From Psychromicrobium lacuslunae (GTDB taxonomy: Bacteria > Actinomycetota > Actinomycetes > Actinomycetales > Micrococcaceae), in contig NZ_CP011005.1 in the NCBI RefSeq assembly GCF_000950575.1, positions 1,302,001 through 1,366,000 of the forward strand: a stretch of 64,000 bases of DNA, written 5' to 3'. A model generated the notes under the pieces. The model had not been told where the DNA came from. It searched no databases and saw only the letters and a list, made by a program, of their open reading frames with translations. Positions within the stretch are counted from its first letter, which is position 1. Every line of letters begins with the position of its first letter. This document shows positions 36,878 through 44,939 of the stretch, in pieces. Both the position numbers and the translations under genes were made by a program.

Positions 36878-38347
36878 ATGTTTCTCGGTATCGATATCGG
36901 CACCGGCAGCTCCAAAGGCGTGTTAGTCAGTAGAGACGGACGCATTCTCGACCGGGAAACAGTTGAGCACACCGTGAGCACACCTCAGCCGGGTTGGTAC
37001 GAGTTCGACGCCGAACTGGTCTGGTGGGCCGAGATCCAGCAACTCAGCAAAGCGCTTCTCGCTCGATCTACGGAGCCGTTGGAGGGAGTCTGCGTGAGTG
37101 GAATGGGCCCATGTCTGGTGGTCACTGACGAAGCCTTCCGACCACTGAGACCGGCAATTTTGTACGGCGTCGACAGCAGAGCCGGCCAGGAAATCGGCGA
37201 ATTGAATCAAGAAATCGGCGCGCAGAGCATTTTCGAGCGCTGCGGTAAACAGCTGTCCACCCAGTCTGTTGGGCCCAAGATCCGCTGGTTGGCCCATCAC
37301 CAGCCCGAGGTTTTCGCGGCCACCCGACACATTTTCAGCCTGAATTCCTTTATCGTCGCCAAACTCACCGGCGAATACATTCAAGATCACCACACCGCTA
37401 GCCAGTCCGACCCGCTCTACGATCTGCACAGCAATGACTGGATTCCCGAGAACTGGGCGACAATCGCCGGTGACATTCCGCGGCCGCGGCTGGTCTGGCC
37501 AACTGAGATCGTCGGCAAGGTGACTGCCAAGGCCGCTGCACTGACCGGCATTCCGGCAGGAACACCTGTGGTGGCAGGCACCGTGGATGCCTGGGCCGAG
37601 GCGTTTAGCGCGGGAGTGCGGCAGCCCGGCGACACCATGCTGATGTACGGTTCGACGCTTTTCGTGGTGCAAATGCTGGCGGGCTACCAAGCGCATGAAA
37701 AGTTGTGGACCACCACCGGGGTGGATCGAGAGACCCTCAGCCTAGCGGCGGGCACCTCAACCAGCGGCACTCTGACCTCCTGGCTGCGGCAACTTTTCGG
37801 CAATCCGAGCTTCGAAAAGCTGATCACCGAGGCCTCTGCAATTCCGGCCGGCTCGAATGGCTTACTGTTGCTGCCTTACTTTGCCGGTGAACGCACCCCG
37901 ATCTTCGACGCCGAAGCGCGGGGCACCATCATCGGCCTGACCACGGCCCATCAACGCGGCCACCTGTTCCGGGCAGGCTACGAAGGGATCGCCTTCGGTG
38001 CCCGGCAAATCATGGATTTCCTCGCCCAAAGTGCGGAGCGTCCGCAACGCTTGGTCGCCGTCGGTGGTGGCACCCAATCAGCGCTCTGGACGCAGATCGT
38101 CTCGGATGTGACCGGCTATCCGCAGGAAGTCCCCGCGGAGACAATTGGTGCGAGCTACGGTGATGCGCTGATGGCGGCAATCGGCACTGGCAGCGTGGAA
38201 GTCGGAACAGACTGGGCAGAAATCTCGCACACCGTGCGGCCTAACCCCGAGCATCAAGAAATCTACGCCGAGCTCTATCAAGCTTTTAGCGCCCTCTACC
38301 CGGCCACGAAAGAGACTATGCATCAGCTAACGCGGCTCCAAAAGTAA
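36878..38347 (+). CDS. FGGY-family carbohydrate kinase (xylulokinase/gluconokinase-like)
   Basis: An ATP-dependent sugar kinase with two actin-like ATPase domains. The N-terminal phosphate loop is FLGIDIGTGSSKGVLV, the sugar-binding region DSRAGQEI is near residue 90, and the C-terminal adenosine motif is RLVAVGGGTQSALWTQIVSDVTG. The catalytic aspartate is probably in GTVDAWAEAF. The length of 489 fits xylulokinase-like members. No transporter or isomerase is adjacent, so the sugar is not determined. AAGGTGG precedes the ATG. The first 57-bp palindrome lies just downstream. Confidence 0.88.
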   Translation: MFLGIDIGTGSSKGVLVSRDGRILDRETVEHTVSTPQPGWYEFDAELVWWAEIQQLSKALLARSTEPLEGVCVSGMGPCLVVTDEAFRPLRPAILYGVDSRAGQEIGELNQEIGAQSIFERCGKQLSTQSVGPKIRWLAHHQPEVFAATRHIFSLNSFIVAKLTGEYIQDHHTASQSDPLYDLHSNDWIPENWATIAGDIPRPRLVWPTEIVGKVTAKAAALTGIPAGTPVVAGTVDAWAEAFSAGVRQPGDTMLMYGSTLFVVQMLAGYQAHEKLWTTTGVDRETLSLAAGTSTSGTLTSWLRQLFGNPSFEKLITEASAIPAGSNGLLLLPYFAGERTPIFDAEARGTIIGLTTAHQRGHLFRAGYEGIAFGARQIMDFLAQSAERPQRLVAVGGGTQSALWTQIVSDVTGYPQEVPAETIGASYGDALMAAIGTGSVEVGTDWAEISHTVRPNPEHQEIYAELYQAFSALYPATKETMHQLTRLQK

Positions 38348-38372
38348 GCCGCGCGCCCTCCACTCACACCGT

Positions 38373-38429
38373 CGAGTGTCGAGATCTGGGGTTTAAAATC
38401 GCGCTTTACGCCCCAGATCTCGACACTCG
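38373..38429. repeat. 57-bp palindromic element, copy 1
   Basis: Perfect 19-bp arms CGAGTGTCGAGATCTGGGG (38373-38391) and their complement (38411-38429) enclose a 19-bp centre. It lies between the convergent stops of the kinase and ffh and could act as a bidirectional terminator. It has the same total length and shared outer and inner arm blocks as the element at 42242-42298. Confidence 0.7.
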
Positions 38430-38444
38430 GCAGGGAGCTTGCGG

Positions 38445-40019
38445 TTATTTACCGAGGAACTTATCGAAGCCCTTGGGTAAATTCAGTGCCGAAGGATCGA
38501 AATCCTCGGTCTGCGCACCGAAGGACGCACCGCTGGGCGCGCTGCTCCGATTGGCACGTCGCTCTTCTGCCTCCCGCAGCTGCTGAGCCGCCTTTGCCGG
38601 GTTACCCGAGCGAGCCTTCTTTTTGGGCGAATTCTTAGCCGCCTTGCGCGCGCTACCGCCGCCTGGGCCGGTCATCCCGGGGACACCGGGCATACCACCG
38701 CCGGCGGCCATCTTCTTCATCATCTTCTGGGCCTGACCGAAGCGTTCCAGCAGCCCGTTCACTTCGGAAACATGCACCCCTGAACCGCGGGCAATACGTG
38801 CCCGGCGGGAGCCATTGATGATCTTCGGAGCCACCCGCTCATGCGGCGTCATGGAACGAACAATTGCCTCGACCCGGTCGATTTCGCGTTCATCGAACTG
38901 CTCGAGTTGCTGACGCATACCGGCGGCACCAGGCATCATCATCAGCATTTTCTTCATCGACCCCATATTGCGGATCTGATTCATCTGAGCCAGAAAGTCA
39001 TCGAGGGTGAAGTCTTCCTGATCGGCGAATTTCTTCGCCATCCGGGCCGCTTCGTCCTTATCCCAAGCCTGCTGGGCCTGCTCAATCAGAGTGAGCACAT
39101 CGCCCATGTCGAGGATTCGAGACGCCATCCGATCCGGGTGGAAGACCTCGAAGTCATCCAGCGCTTCACCGGTCGAAGCGAACATCACTGGTTTGCCGGT
39201 GACCGTGGCCACTGACAATGCGGCACCACCGCGTGCATCGCCGTCGAGCTTGGAGAGCACAATGCCGGTGAAGTTAACACCCTGATCGAAAGCTTGAGCG
39301 GTGGCAACCGCGTCCTGACCGATCATTGCGTCGATCACGAAGAGCACTTCGTCGGGCGAAATAGCGGCACGAATATTCGCAGCCTGCTGCATCAGCTCGG
39401 CGTCAACGCCCAAGCGCCCGGCGGTGTCAACAATCACCACATCGTGCAGTTTGCTGCGTGCCTCGGCCAGACCAGCCTGCGCGACGGCGACCGGGTCGCC
39501 AGTGGCAGCCTCGAATTCAGAGGAAACACCTGGGTGTGGCGCGAAGACCGGCACGCCAGCACGCTCACCGTTGACCTGCAACTGCTTGACTGCGTTGGGG
39601 CGCTGCAGATCAGCGGCTACCAGCAGCGGCGAATGTCCCTGACCCTTGAGCCATTTGGAGAGCTTGCCCGCCAGCGTGGTCTTACCGGCACCCTGCAGAC
39701 CGGCCAGCATAATCACCGTCGGCGGGTTCTTCGCCAGCCGGATCCGCCGAGTTTGACCGCCCAAGATCTCGACGAGTTCCTCATTGACAATCTTGACGAT
39801 CTGCTGCGCCGGATTCAGCGCAGCATTGACCTCAGCGCCGAGCGCCCGCTCCCTAACCTTGGCAGTGAATTCACGAACCACCGGCACCGCAACATCGGCG
39901 TCAAGCAGGGCGCGACGGATCTCCCGAACTGTGGCATCGACGTCGGCCTCGGAGAGCCGGCCCTTGCCACGCAGGTTCTTGAAGGTTGCGGAAAGCCGGT
40001 CGGAGAGAGAGTTAAACAC
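38445..40019 (-). CDS. ffh: Signal recognition particle protein Ffh (SRP54)
   Basis: The GTPase binds signal sequences and the SRP RNA and delivers nascent chains to FtsY. The N and G domains carry the P-loop GLQGAGKTTLAGKL, DTAGRLGVD and the TKLDGDARGGAALS motif (as SKLDGDARGG). The methionine-rich M domain includes MGSMKKMLMMMPGAAGM. The 60-residue basic and low-complexity tail is common in actinobacteria. The length is 524. Confidence 0.96.
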   Translation of the reverse strand: MFNSLSDRLSATFKNLRGKGRLSEADVDATVREIRRALLDADVAVPVVREFTAKVRERALGAEVNAALNPAQQIVKIVNEELVEILGGQTRRIRLAKNPPTVIMLAGLQGAGKTTLAGKLSKWLKGQGHSPLLVAADLQRPNAVKQLQVNGERAGVPVFAPHPGVSSEFEAATGDPVAVAQAGLAEARSKLHDVVIVDTAGRLGVDAELMQQAANIRAAISPDEVLFVIDAMIGQDAVATAQAFDQGVNFTGIVLSKLDGDARGGAALSVATVTGKPVMFASTGEALDDFEVFHPDRMASRILDMGDVLTLIEQAQQAWDKDEAARMAKKFADQEDFTLDDFLAQMNQIRNMGSMKKMLMMMPGAAGMRQQLEQFDEREIDRVEAIVRSMTPHERVAPKIINGSRRARIARGSGVHVSEVNGLLERFGQAQKMMKKMAAGGGMPGVPGMTGPGGGSARKAAKNSPKKKARSGNPAKAAQQLREAEERRANRSSAPSGASFGAQTEDFDPSALNLPKGFDKFLGK

Positions 40020-40124
40020 CTGTGATCATCTTTCGAAAGAAGTCTGGAGCGGGTGGAGCATCAACTAATAAGAATAGCAAGGTCAGCGGGGCTGAACGGT
40101 CGATCTTGCCGCCAGCATAACTGG

Positions 40125-40721
40125 CTACTCCCCGGGGTCCGGGAAAATTCGTTGGAAGAGCAAGTTATCCTGCCAGCGCCCATCAATTTTCAGGTAGTCG
40201 GGAGCCATCCCGATCTGCTCAAAACCGTTGCGTTTCAACACCCGCTGTGAGCCCTCGTTGTCCAGCAGGGTACTGGCTTGCAGCCGATGCAAGCCGTGCT
40301 CCTCACTGACCAACCGGCAAACCTCCGCCACCGCCCGGCTGGCAACCCCGGCGCCTTGCCGGGACTGATCTACCCAGTATCCTAAATTGCCGCTCAAGAA
40401 AGGCCCGCGCACAATCCCGCTCACCGTCATGGTGCCAATGATGTGTCCGTCTTCAATGATCAACCACGGCAGCGCGCCACCACGCTCCAGTTCCTCGAGC
40501 TTGAGCTGCGCGGCGGCGCGCTGGCCGACTTCGGTGAAAAACTCGTCCGGACGGCGAGGCTCCCACGGCTTCAAGTGTTGCTGATTTCGACGGTAGCTCT
40601 CGGCTAATTCGGCTGCGTCGTCTAGCTCCACAAACCGGAGGCTCAGAGCGCTGGCCTCTCGATCCAGACTGGAAACAGCATCCGATGACTGATTACTTGG
40701 CCGTAGCGGGGTGTCGTTCAT
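40125..40721 (-). CDS. GNAT acetyltransferase, RimJ/RimL type
   Basis: RimJ-like acetyltransferase of 198 aa. LGYWVDQSRQGAGVASRAVAEVCRL gives the acetyl-CoA loop, and LHRLQASTLLDNEGSQRVLKRNGFEQIGMAPDYLKIDGRWQDNLLF is the ribosomal-protein-type C-terminal signature region. It stands alone between ffh and the divergent glucose-6-phosphate dehydrogenase gene. Target unknown. Confidence 0.88.
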   Translation of the reverse strand: MNDTPLRPSNQSSDAVSSLDREASALSLRFVELDDAAELAESYRRNQQHLKPWEPRRPDEFFTEVGQRAAAQLKLEELERGGALPWLIIEDGHIIGTMTVSGIVRGPFLSGNLGYWVDQSRQGAGVASRAVAEVCRLVSEEHGLHRLQASTLLDNEGSQRVLKRNGFEQIGMAPDYLKIDGRWQDNLLFQRIFPDPGE

Positions 40722-40813
40722 TACTCAAACAGTAGTCCTACCAGCTGTAAAAAGACGGCTACTCCCGGTGCGGTATTGCCCCATAACGCAGCTTTTGATG
40801 GCATGCTGATCAG

Positions 40814-42235
40814 GTGACCGAGTCTAAGAAAAACGTGAAAACAGTCAAGACAGTTAAAACACTACTCATCCTCGGAGCTTCTGGTGATCTGACCGGCAGA
40901 CTGCTGCTGCCCGGCGTCGCCCGGTTGATTGCCGCCGGCCGGGCTAAGGATCTCACCCTGGTCGGTGCTGGAAATGATGCCTGGACCGACGCACAGTGGT
41001 TGGAGCGGGTCGAGTCGGTCTTCAGCGAGGCGGCTAAGAGCGCGACAGCGGCAGGCAAGGCCGCGCTCAAGAAGGTTAAAGCCGGGACCAGTTACCGCCA
41101 GGCAGACGTCACCGCGAAAGATCAACTAGCTGACCTACTGGCTCAGCTCGAGGGCCCGGTTGCCGTCTATTTCGCGCTGCCGCCGGCGGTCAGCCAACTA
41201 GCCTGCGAACAACTCACCGCAGCCGACCTTCCGGCCGAGACCAGACTGGTAATGGAGAAGCCCTTCGGCTCTTCTGCTGAATCCGCTCACTCGCTCAATG
41301 AAACGCTGGCAGCGCTCGTGCCGGAAGATCATATTCACCGAGTAGATCATTTCCTTGGCAAATCCACGGTTTTCAATATCTTGGGCCTGCGCTTCGCGAA
41401 CCGCCTGCTGGAACCTTTGTGGAATGCCGATCACATTGAAAAAGTTGAGATCATTTTCGACGAAGACCTCACCTTGGAAAACCGCGCTCGCTACTACGAC
41501 CACGCCGGTGCGCTGCGCGATATGATTCAGAGCCACTTGCTGCAGATTATGGCCATCATCGCGATGGAGGCTCCGGCTACGCTGGGCCAACAGGACGTTC
41601 GTGACGGTATTGCCTCGGTACTGCGAGCCAGCAGCATCGACTCCAATTTCAAGAAATCGACCCGTCGCGCCCAGTATGCCGCCGGGAAGATCGGTCGGCG
41701 CTCAGTGCCGGACTACGAAAAGGAAGAGGGCGTCGACCCGAAGAACAACACCGAGACACTGGCCGAAGTCGAGGTGCAGATCAAGAACTGGCGCTGGGCT
41801 GGGGTGCCCTTCATCCTGCGTTCCGGCAAGGCCCTTGGCAAAGCCCGCAAGGAGGCCGTGATCACCTATAAGCAGGTGCCGCACCTGCCCACCGGGTTCC
41901 GCGGCGTTGACTCCCCCACCAGACTGCACATTGGTTTCGGCCCGGACACCCTGCAACTAGACCTAGACATTAATGGCCCCGGGGATTTGTTCACTCTGAA
42001 CCGAGTCAAGCTGGAAGCTGATCTTTCCGGGGACCCGCTACTGCCCTACGGTGAAGTGCTCGACGGCGTGCTGAGCGGCGATCCGCTGCTCTCGGTGCGC
42101 GCTGATACCGCCGAAATGTGCTGGCAGATTGTGGAGCCGACGCTCAAAGCGTGGAAGGCGAACAAGGTTCCGTTGGAGACCTACCCCGCCGGTTCGAACG
42201 GTCCGGAAAGTTGGACCACCAGCCACGACGCTTAA
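40814..42235 (+). CDS. Glucose-6-phosphate dehydrogenase, divergent paralogue
   Basis: Belongs to the Zwf family: coenzyme site LLILGASGDLTGRLLLPGVARL, EKPFG, and the catalytic segment HRVDHFLGKSTVFNIL, where the classical enzyme has RIDHYLGKE. It is 473 aa, shorter than the usual 490-515. The usual actinobacterial neighbours tal and opcA are absent. It probably oxidises a hexose 6-phosphate with NAD(P), but the substituted catalytic segment leaves the substrate open. The N-terminus holds a microrepeat, KTVKTVKT, encoded by near-identical 9-bp units. The start is GTG 40814. The second 57-bp palindrome follows the stop by 6 bp. Confidence 0.85.
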   Translation: MTESKKNVKTVKTVKTLLILGASGDLTGRLLLPGVARLIAAGRAKDLTLVGAGNDAWTDAQWLERVESVFSEAAKSATAAGKAALKKVKAGTSYRQADVTAKDQLADLLAQLEGPVAVYFALPPAVSQLACEQLTAADLPAETRLVMEKPFGSSAESAHSLNETLAALVPEDHIHRVDHFLGKSTVFNILGLRFANRLLEPLWNADHIEKVEIIFDEDLTLENRARYYDHAGALRDMIQSHLLQIMAIIAMEAPATLGQQDVRDGIASVLRASSIDSNFKKSTRRAQYAAGKIGRRSVPDYEKEEGVDPKNNTETLAEVEVQIKNWRWAGVPFILRSGKALGKARKEAVITYKQVPHLPTGFRGVDSPTRLHIGFGPDTLQLDLDINGPGDLFTLNRVKLEADLSGDPLLPYGEVLDGVLSGDPLLSVRADTAEMCWQIVEPTLKAWKANKVPLETYPAGSNGPESWTTSHDA

Positions 42236-42241
42236 CCTCAT

Positions 42242-42298
42242 CGAGTGTGCAGATCTACACCTTAAAACCGGTTCAGAAGATGTAGATCTGCACACTCG
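42242..42298. repeat. 57-bp palindromic element, copy 2
   Basis: Perfect 18-bp arms CGAGTGTGCAGATCTACA (42242-42259) and their complement (42281-42298) enclose a 21-bp centre. The arms share CGAGTGT and AGATCT at the same offsets with copy 1 at 38373-38429, and the total span is identical. It too lies between convergent stops. Confidence 0.7.
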
Positions 42299-42325
42299 AC
42301 GACGTCGATCAGCTGCCCTCGGAAG

Positions 42326-42664
42326 CTAAACCGCGGCGTTGCCCCGCTCGCCGGTCCGCACTCGGACCGCTTCATCGACGTTGACCGTCCAAACCTTGCC
42401 GTCCCCCGCGCGACCGGTATTGGAACTAGAAATCAGCACATCGACAATATCGTCCACCTGATCGTTGGTCGCTAAGACCTCGATCCGGATTTTCGGTAAA
42501 AGATCGACAACGTATTCGGCCCCCCGATAGACCTCGGTGTGGCCACGCTGCCGGCCATAACCATTGGCAGCGCTGACGGTGAGACCCTGGACGCCGTAGC
42601 TCTCCAAGGCACCACGTACCTCGTCAAACTTTTCCGGTCGAATGATCGCGGTTATCAGCTTCAT
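42326..42664 (-). CDS. glnK: PII nitrogen-regulatory protein
   Basis: Trimeric sensor of 2-oxoglutarate, ATP and ADP that blocks AmtB when nitrogen is ample. MKLITAIIRPEKFDEVRGAL starts the fold; the T-loop GRQRGHTEVYRGAEYVVDLLPK keeps Tyr51, the residue modified by GlnD; the C-terminal signature is GDGKVWTVNVDEAVRVRTGERG. Its ATG overlaps the amtB stop by 4 nt (42661-42664). No glnD gene follows. Confidence 0.96.
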   Translation of the reverse strand: MKLITAIIRPEKFDEVRGALESYGVQGLTVSAANGYGRQRGHTEVYRGAEYVVDLLPKIRIEVLATNDQVDDIVDVLISSSNTGRAGDGKVWTVNVDEAVRVRTGERGNAAV

Positions 42665-44019
42665 GACTCCACCTTAATCTGGGTCTCGATAGGCGCCTCA
42701 ACATGCCGGGCCCGGAGTGCTTCATCCAAGGGATGGAAAGCACTGCCTACTCGGCCGCCGAACTCATAAGCCGTTTCGGCGTGTACCGAGATGTCGATGC
42801 CATTGACCTCGTGCTCTTCGGTGATCCGGAAGCCCATCGTCTTATTAATAATCCAACCAACGATGAAGGCCACCACAAAGGAGTAAATCAGCACCGCGAA
42901 GGAGCCGAGGGCTTGCTTGCCCAGCAACTCGAAGCCACCGCCATAGAACAAGCCGTTCACACCTGCCGGAGAGCCCTCATTCGCAGCCAAGCCAATGAAC
43001 AAGGTACCGATCAAGCCACCGACGAGGTGTACTCCGACGACGTCGAGTGAGTCATCGTAACCAAGCTTGTACTTCAGGCCAACCGCCAGAGCACAGACAG
43101 CCCCCGCCAGGATACCGAGCACGATCGCCCAGCCTGGCGTCAGAGCGGCGGCAGCCGGAGTAATGGCGACCAAACCGGCCACCGCACCCGAAGCCGCCCC
43201 CAGCGACGTCGCGTGCCCATCCCGAATTTTTTCCACGATCAACCAACCCAGAGTTGCCGCAGCCGGCGCAGCCAGGGTGTTGATCCAAGCCAGGCCCGCG
43301 GTGGCATTAGCCGCCAGCGCCGAGCCAGCGTTGAAGCCAAACCAGCCGAACCAGAGCAGGCCGGCGCCCAGCATGACGAAGGGCAGATTATGTGGCCGGT
43401 GACTAGGATCCTTGCCGAAGCCAAGGCGCTTGCCCAAGACCAGAGCCAGCGCAAGCGCGGCCGCACCGGCATTGATATGCACTGCAGTACCACCGGCGAA
43501 GTCAATCACGCCCAAACCTTGGCCTATCCAACCGCCAATATTGTTGCCCTCGGCGTCCTTATTGAAGTCGAAAACCCAGTGCGCGACCGGGAAGTACACC
43601 AGCACCACCCAAATACCGGCGAAAAGCATCCAGGCACCGAATTTTGCCCGGTCCGCGATCGCTCCGGAAATCAGCGCCACGGTAATAATCGCGAACACCG
43701 CCTGGAAACCAACAAACGCGATTTCCGGAATGGTGCCGACCAGAGTCGCACTGTCACCGGTGCCGAGCACCCCGTTCAACCCCAGTTTTTCAAAGGGGTT
43801 GCCGAGCAACCCTCCGCCAATATCGGTCCCGAAGGCCATTGAATAACCAAAGAGAACCCACAGCACGGTCACCAAAGCGATCGCACCAAAACTCATCATC
43901 ATCATGTTCAGCACGCCTTTAGCGCGCGTCATGCCCCCATAGAAAAAAGCCAGTCCCGGGGTCATCAGCAGCACAAGCGCCGCAGAGACCAGTACCCAAG
44001 CGGTATCACCTGCGTTCAT
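42661..44019 (-). CDS. amtB: Ammonium transporter AmtB
   Basis: Trimeric channel for ammonium with 11 membrane helices. DTAWVLVSAALVLLMTPGLAFFYGGMTRAKGVLNMMMMS is the diagnostic N-terminus; DFAGGTAVHINAGAAALA contains the conserved pore histidine, and GVHLVGGLIGTLFIG the second one. The start may be ATG 44019 (452 aa) or ATG 44043, eight codons upstream. GlnR-like boxes lie at 44131-44210. It is coupled to glnK. Confidence 0.95.
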   Translation of the reverse strand: MNAGDTAWVLVSAALVLLMTPGLAFFYGGMTRAKGVLNMMMMSFGAIALVTVLWVLFGYSMAFGTDIGGGLLGNPFEKLGLNGVLGTGDSATLVGTIPEIAFVGFQAVFAIITVALISGAIADRAKFGAWMLFAGIWVVLVYFPVAHWVFDFNKDAEGNNIGGWIGQGLGVIDFAGGTAVHINAGAAALALALVLGKRLGFGKDPSHRPHNLPFVMLGAGLLWFGWFGFNAGSALAANATAGLAWINTLAAPAAATLGWLIVEKIRDGHATSLGAASGAVAGLVAITPAAAALTPGWAIVLGILAGAVCALAVGLKYKLGYDDSLDVVGVHLVGGLIGTLFIGLAANEGSPAGVNGLFYGGGFELLGKQALGSFAVLIYSFVVAFIVGWIINKTMGFRITEEHEVNGIDISVHAETAYEFGGRVGSAFHPLDEALRARHVEAPIETQIKVES

Positions 44020-44130
44020 GAATACAGTGCCCCACTTCCTCATCTAGTGCGTCAGTGATCGCGGACTGCGCCTCGCCGATGGCCAGCACAGCACTGCAAT
44101 CTACTCGTAGTGAGATTCTGGCTGGGGCTT

Positions 44131-44168
44131 GTTTCAAGCGGAAAGGTTCTGGATTTCGACGTTGTTAC
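44131..44168 (-). promoter_or_regulatory. GlnR-type operator upstream of amtB-glnK
   Basis: On the minus strand GTAAC-N6-GAAAT (44168-44153) is followed with exact 22-bp phase by GAAAC (44135-44131). The expected intervening a-site (44146-44142, CCTTT) is poor. The Streptomyces GlnR consensus is alternating GTNAC and GAAAC blocks with 6-bp gaps. Position before the nitrogen genes supports this. GlnR would activate transcription in nitrogen limitation. Confidence 0.6.
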
Positions 44169-44194
44169 AAGAATTCCCGGCAGGTAAATGCTGT

Positions 44195-44210
44195 GTCACC
44201 TGGAGGTTTC
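44195..44210 (-). promoter_or_regulatory. Second GlnR-like box
   Basis: On the minus strand GAAAC-N6-GTGAC, the same two blocks in the other order, lies about 31 bp (three helical turns) further upstream of amtB. It may be a further half-operator or belong to the divergent gene at 44285. Confidence 0.4.
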
Positions 44211-44284
44211 CATAATGTTTCAGCCCCCGTCCCAGCAGATGCCAGCACTGGCGAGAAGTTCAGCGATAGGTGAGGATGAAAGGC

Positions 44285-44845
44285 ATGACAGAGCAACCAA
44301 CACGCTGGACCGAAGCAACCGTCTACCCCGATATGTGGACTGACCCGGAGAAAGATCCACGCAATAGCGAGGGACCGAGCCCGGACGGTGAACTGGCTAC
44401 TCTGCTCGACTACACCACGAGCTATCGGATGACGCTGCTGATGAAGTGTGAAGGGTTGACCCCAGAGCAGCTTGCCCAGCGTTCGGTGCCGCCGTCGACA
44501 ATGTCTTTACTCGGCCTGCTGCGGCACCTCGCCGAAGTGGAACGTGACTGGCATAACTGGATTGGCGATGAAGATCCGTTGCCGAAACTGTATGGCAAGC
44601 GGGACGCCGATTTTGACGAGGCTGTTGGAGAACAGGCCCAAGTGCATGCTGCCTATGCTGACCTGGCGCGTGAGCAGGCGGCCACCGATGCCGCCTTAGC
44701 CTTGCATCCCGACTTAGCTGAACGAGTGGGTGAGGAGAAGATTGCCGTCCGTGAATTGTATGTGCATCGAGTCGAGGAGTATGCCCGGCACTGTGGGCAC
44801 GCCGATCTGCTGCGCGAGTGTATTGACGGACGAGTGGGTCAGTAA
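44285..44845 (+). CDS. DinB family protein (DUF664)
   Basis: A four-helix-bundle protein of the DinB/mycothiol-dependent enzyme superfamily. LLDYTTSYRMTLLMKCEGLTPEQLAQRSVPPSTMSLLGLLRHLAEVERDWH contains the first metal-ligand histidine region, and VRELYVHRVEEYARHCGHADLLRECIDGRVGQ the C-terminal one, with the HxxxYxRHxGHxDLLRE pattern of this group. Members bind zinc and some use mycothiol. I chose ATG 44285 (186 aa). The gene is divergent from amtB. Confidence 0.88.
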   Translation: MTEQPTRWTEATVYPDMWTDPEKDPRNSEGPSPDGELATLLDYTTSYRMTLLMKCEGLTPEQLAQRSVPPSTMSLLGLLRHLAEVERDWHNWIGDEDPLPKLYGKRDADFDEAVGEQAQVHAAYADLAREQAATDAALALHPDLAERVGEEKIAVRELYVHRVEEYARHCGHADLLRECIDGRVGQ

Positions 44846-44871
44846 GAACCGCTTACTATCGCAAACGGCGA

Positions 44872-44920
44872 GGGACCGCTGACCCAAAGAAGTGGGTCAG
44901 CAGTCCCGGTGCGTTTTTTG
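44872..44920 (+). terminator. Intrinsic terminator after DinB-like gene
   Basis: A 15-bp stem with one mismatch (44872-44886 with 44893-44907) is followed by GGTGCG and six T residues. It separates two convergent genes. Confidence 0.85.
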
Positions 44921-44939
44921 GGGTTCTCCGTGGCCTGGC

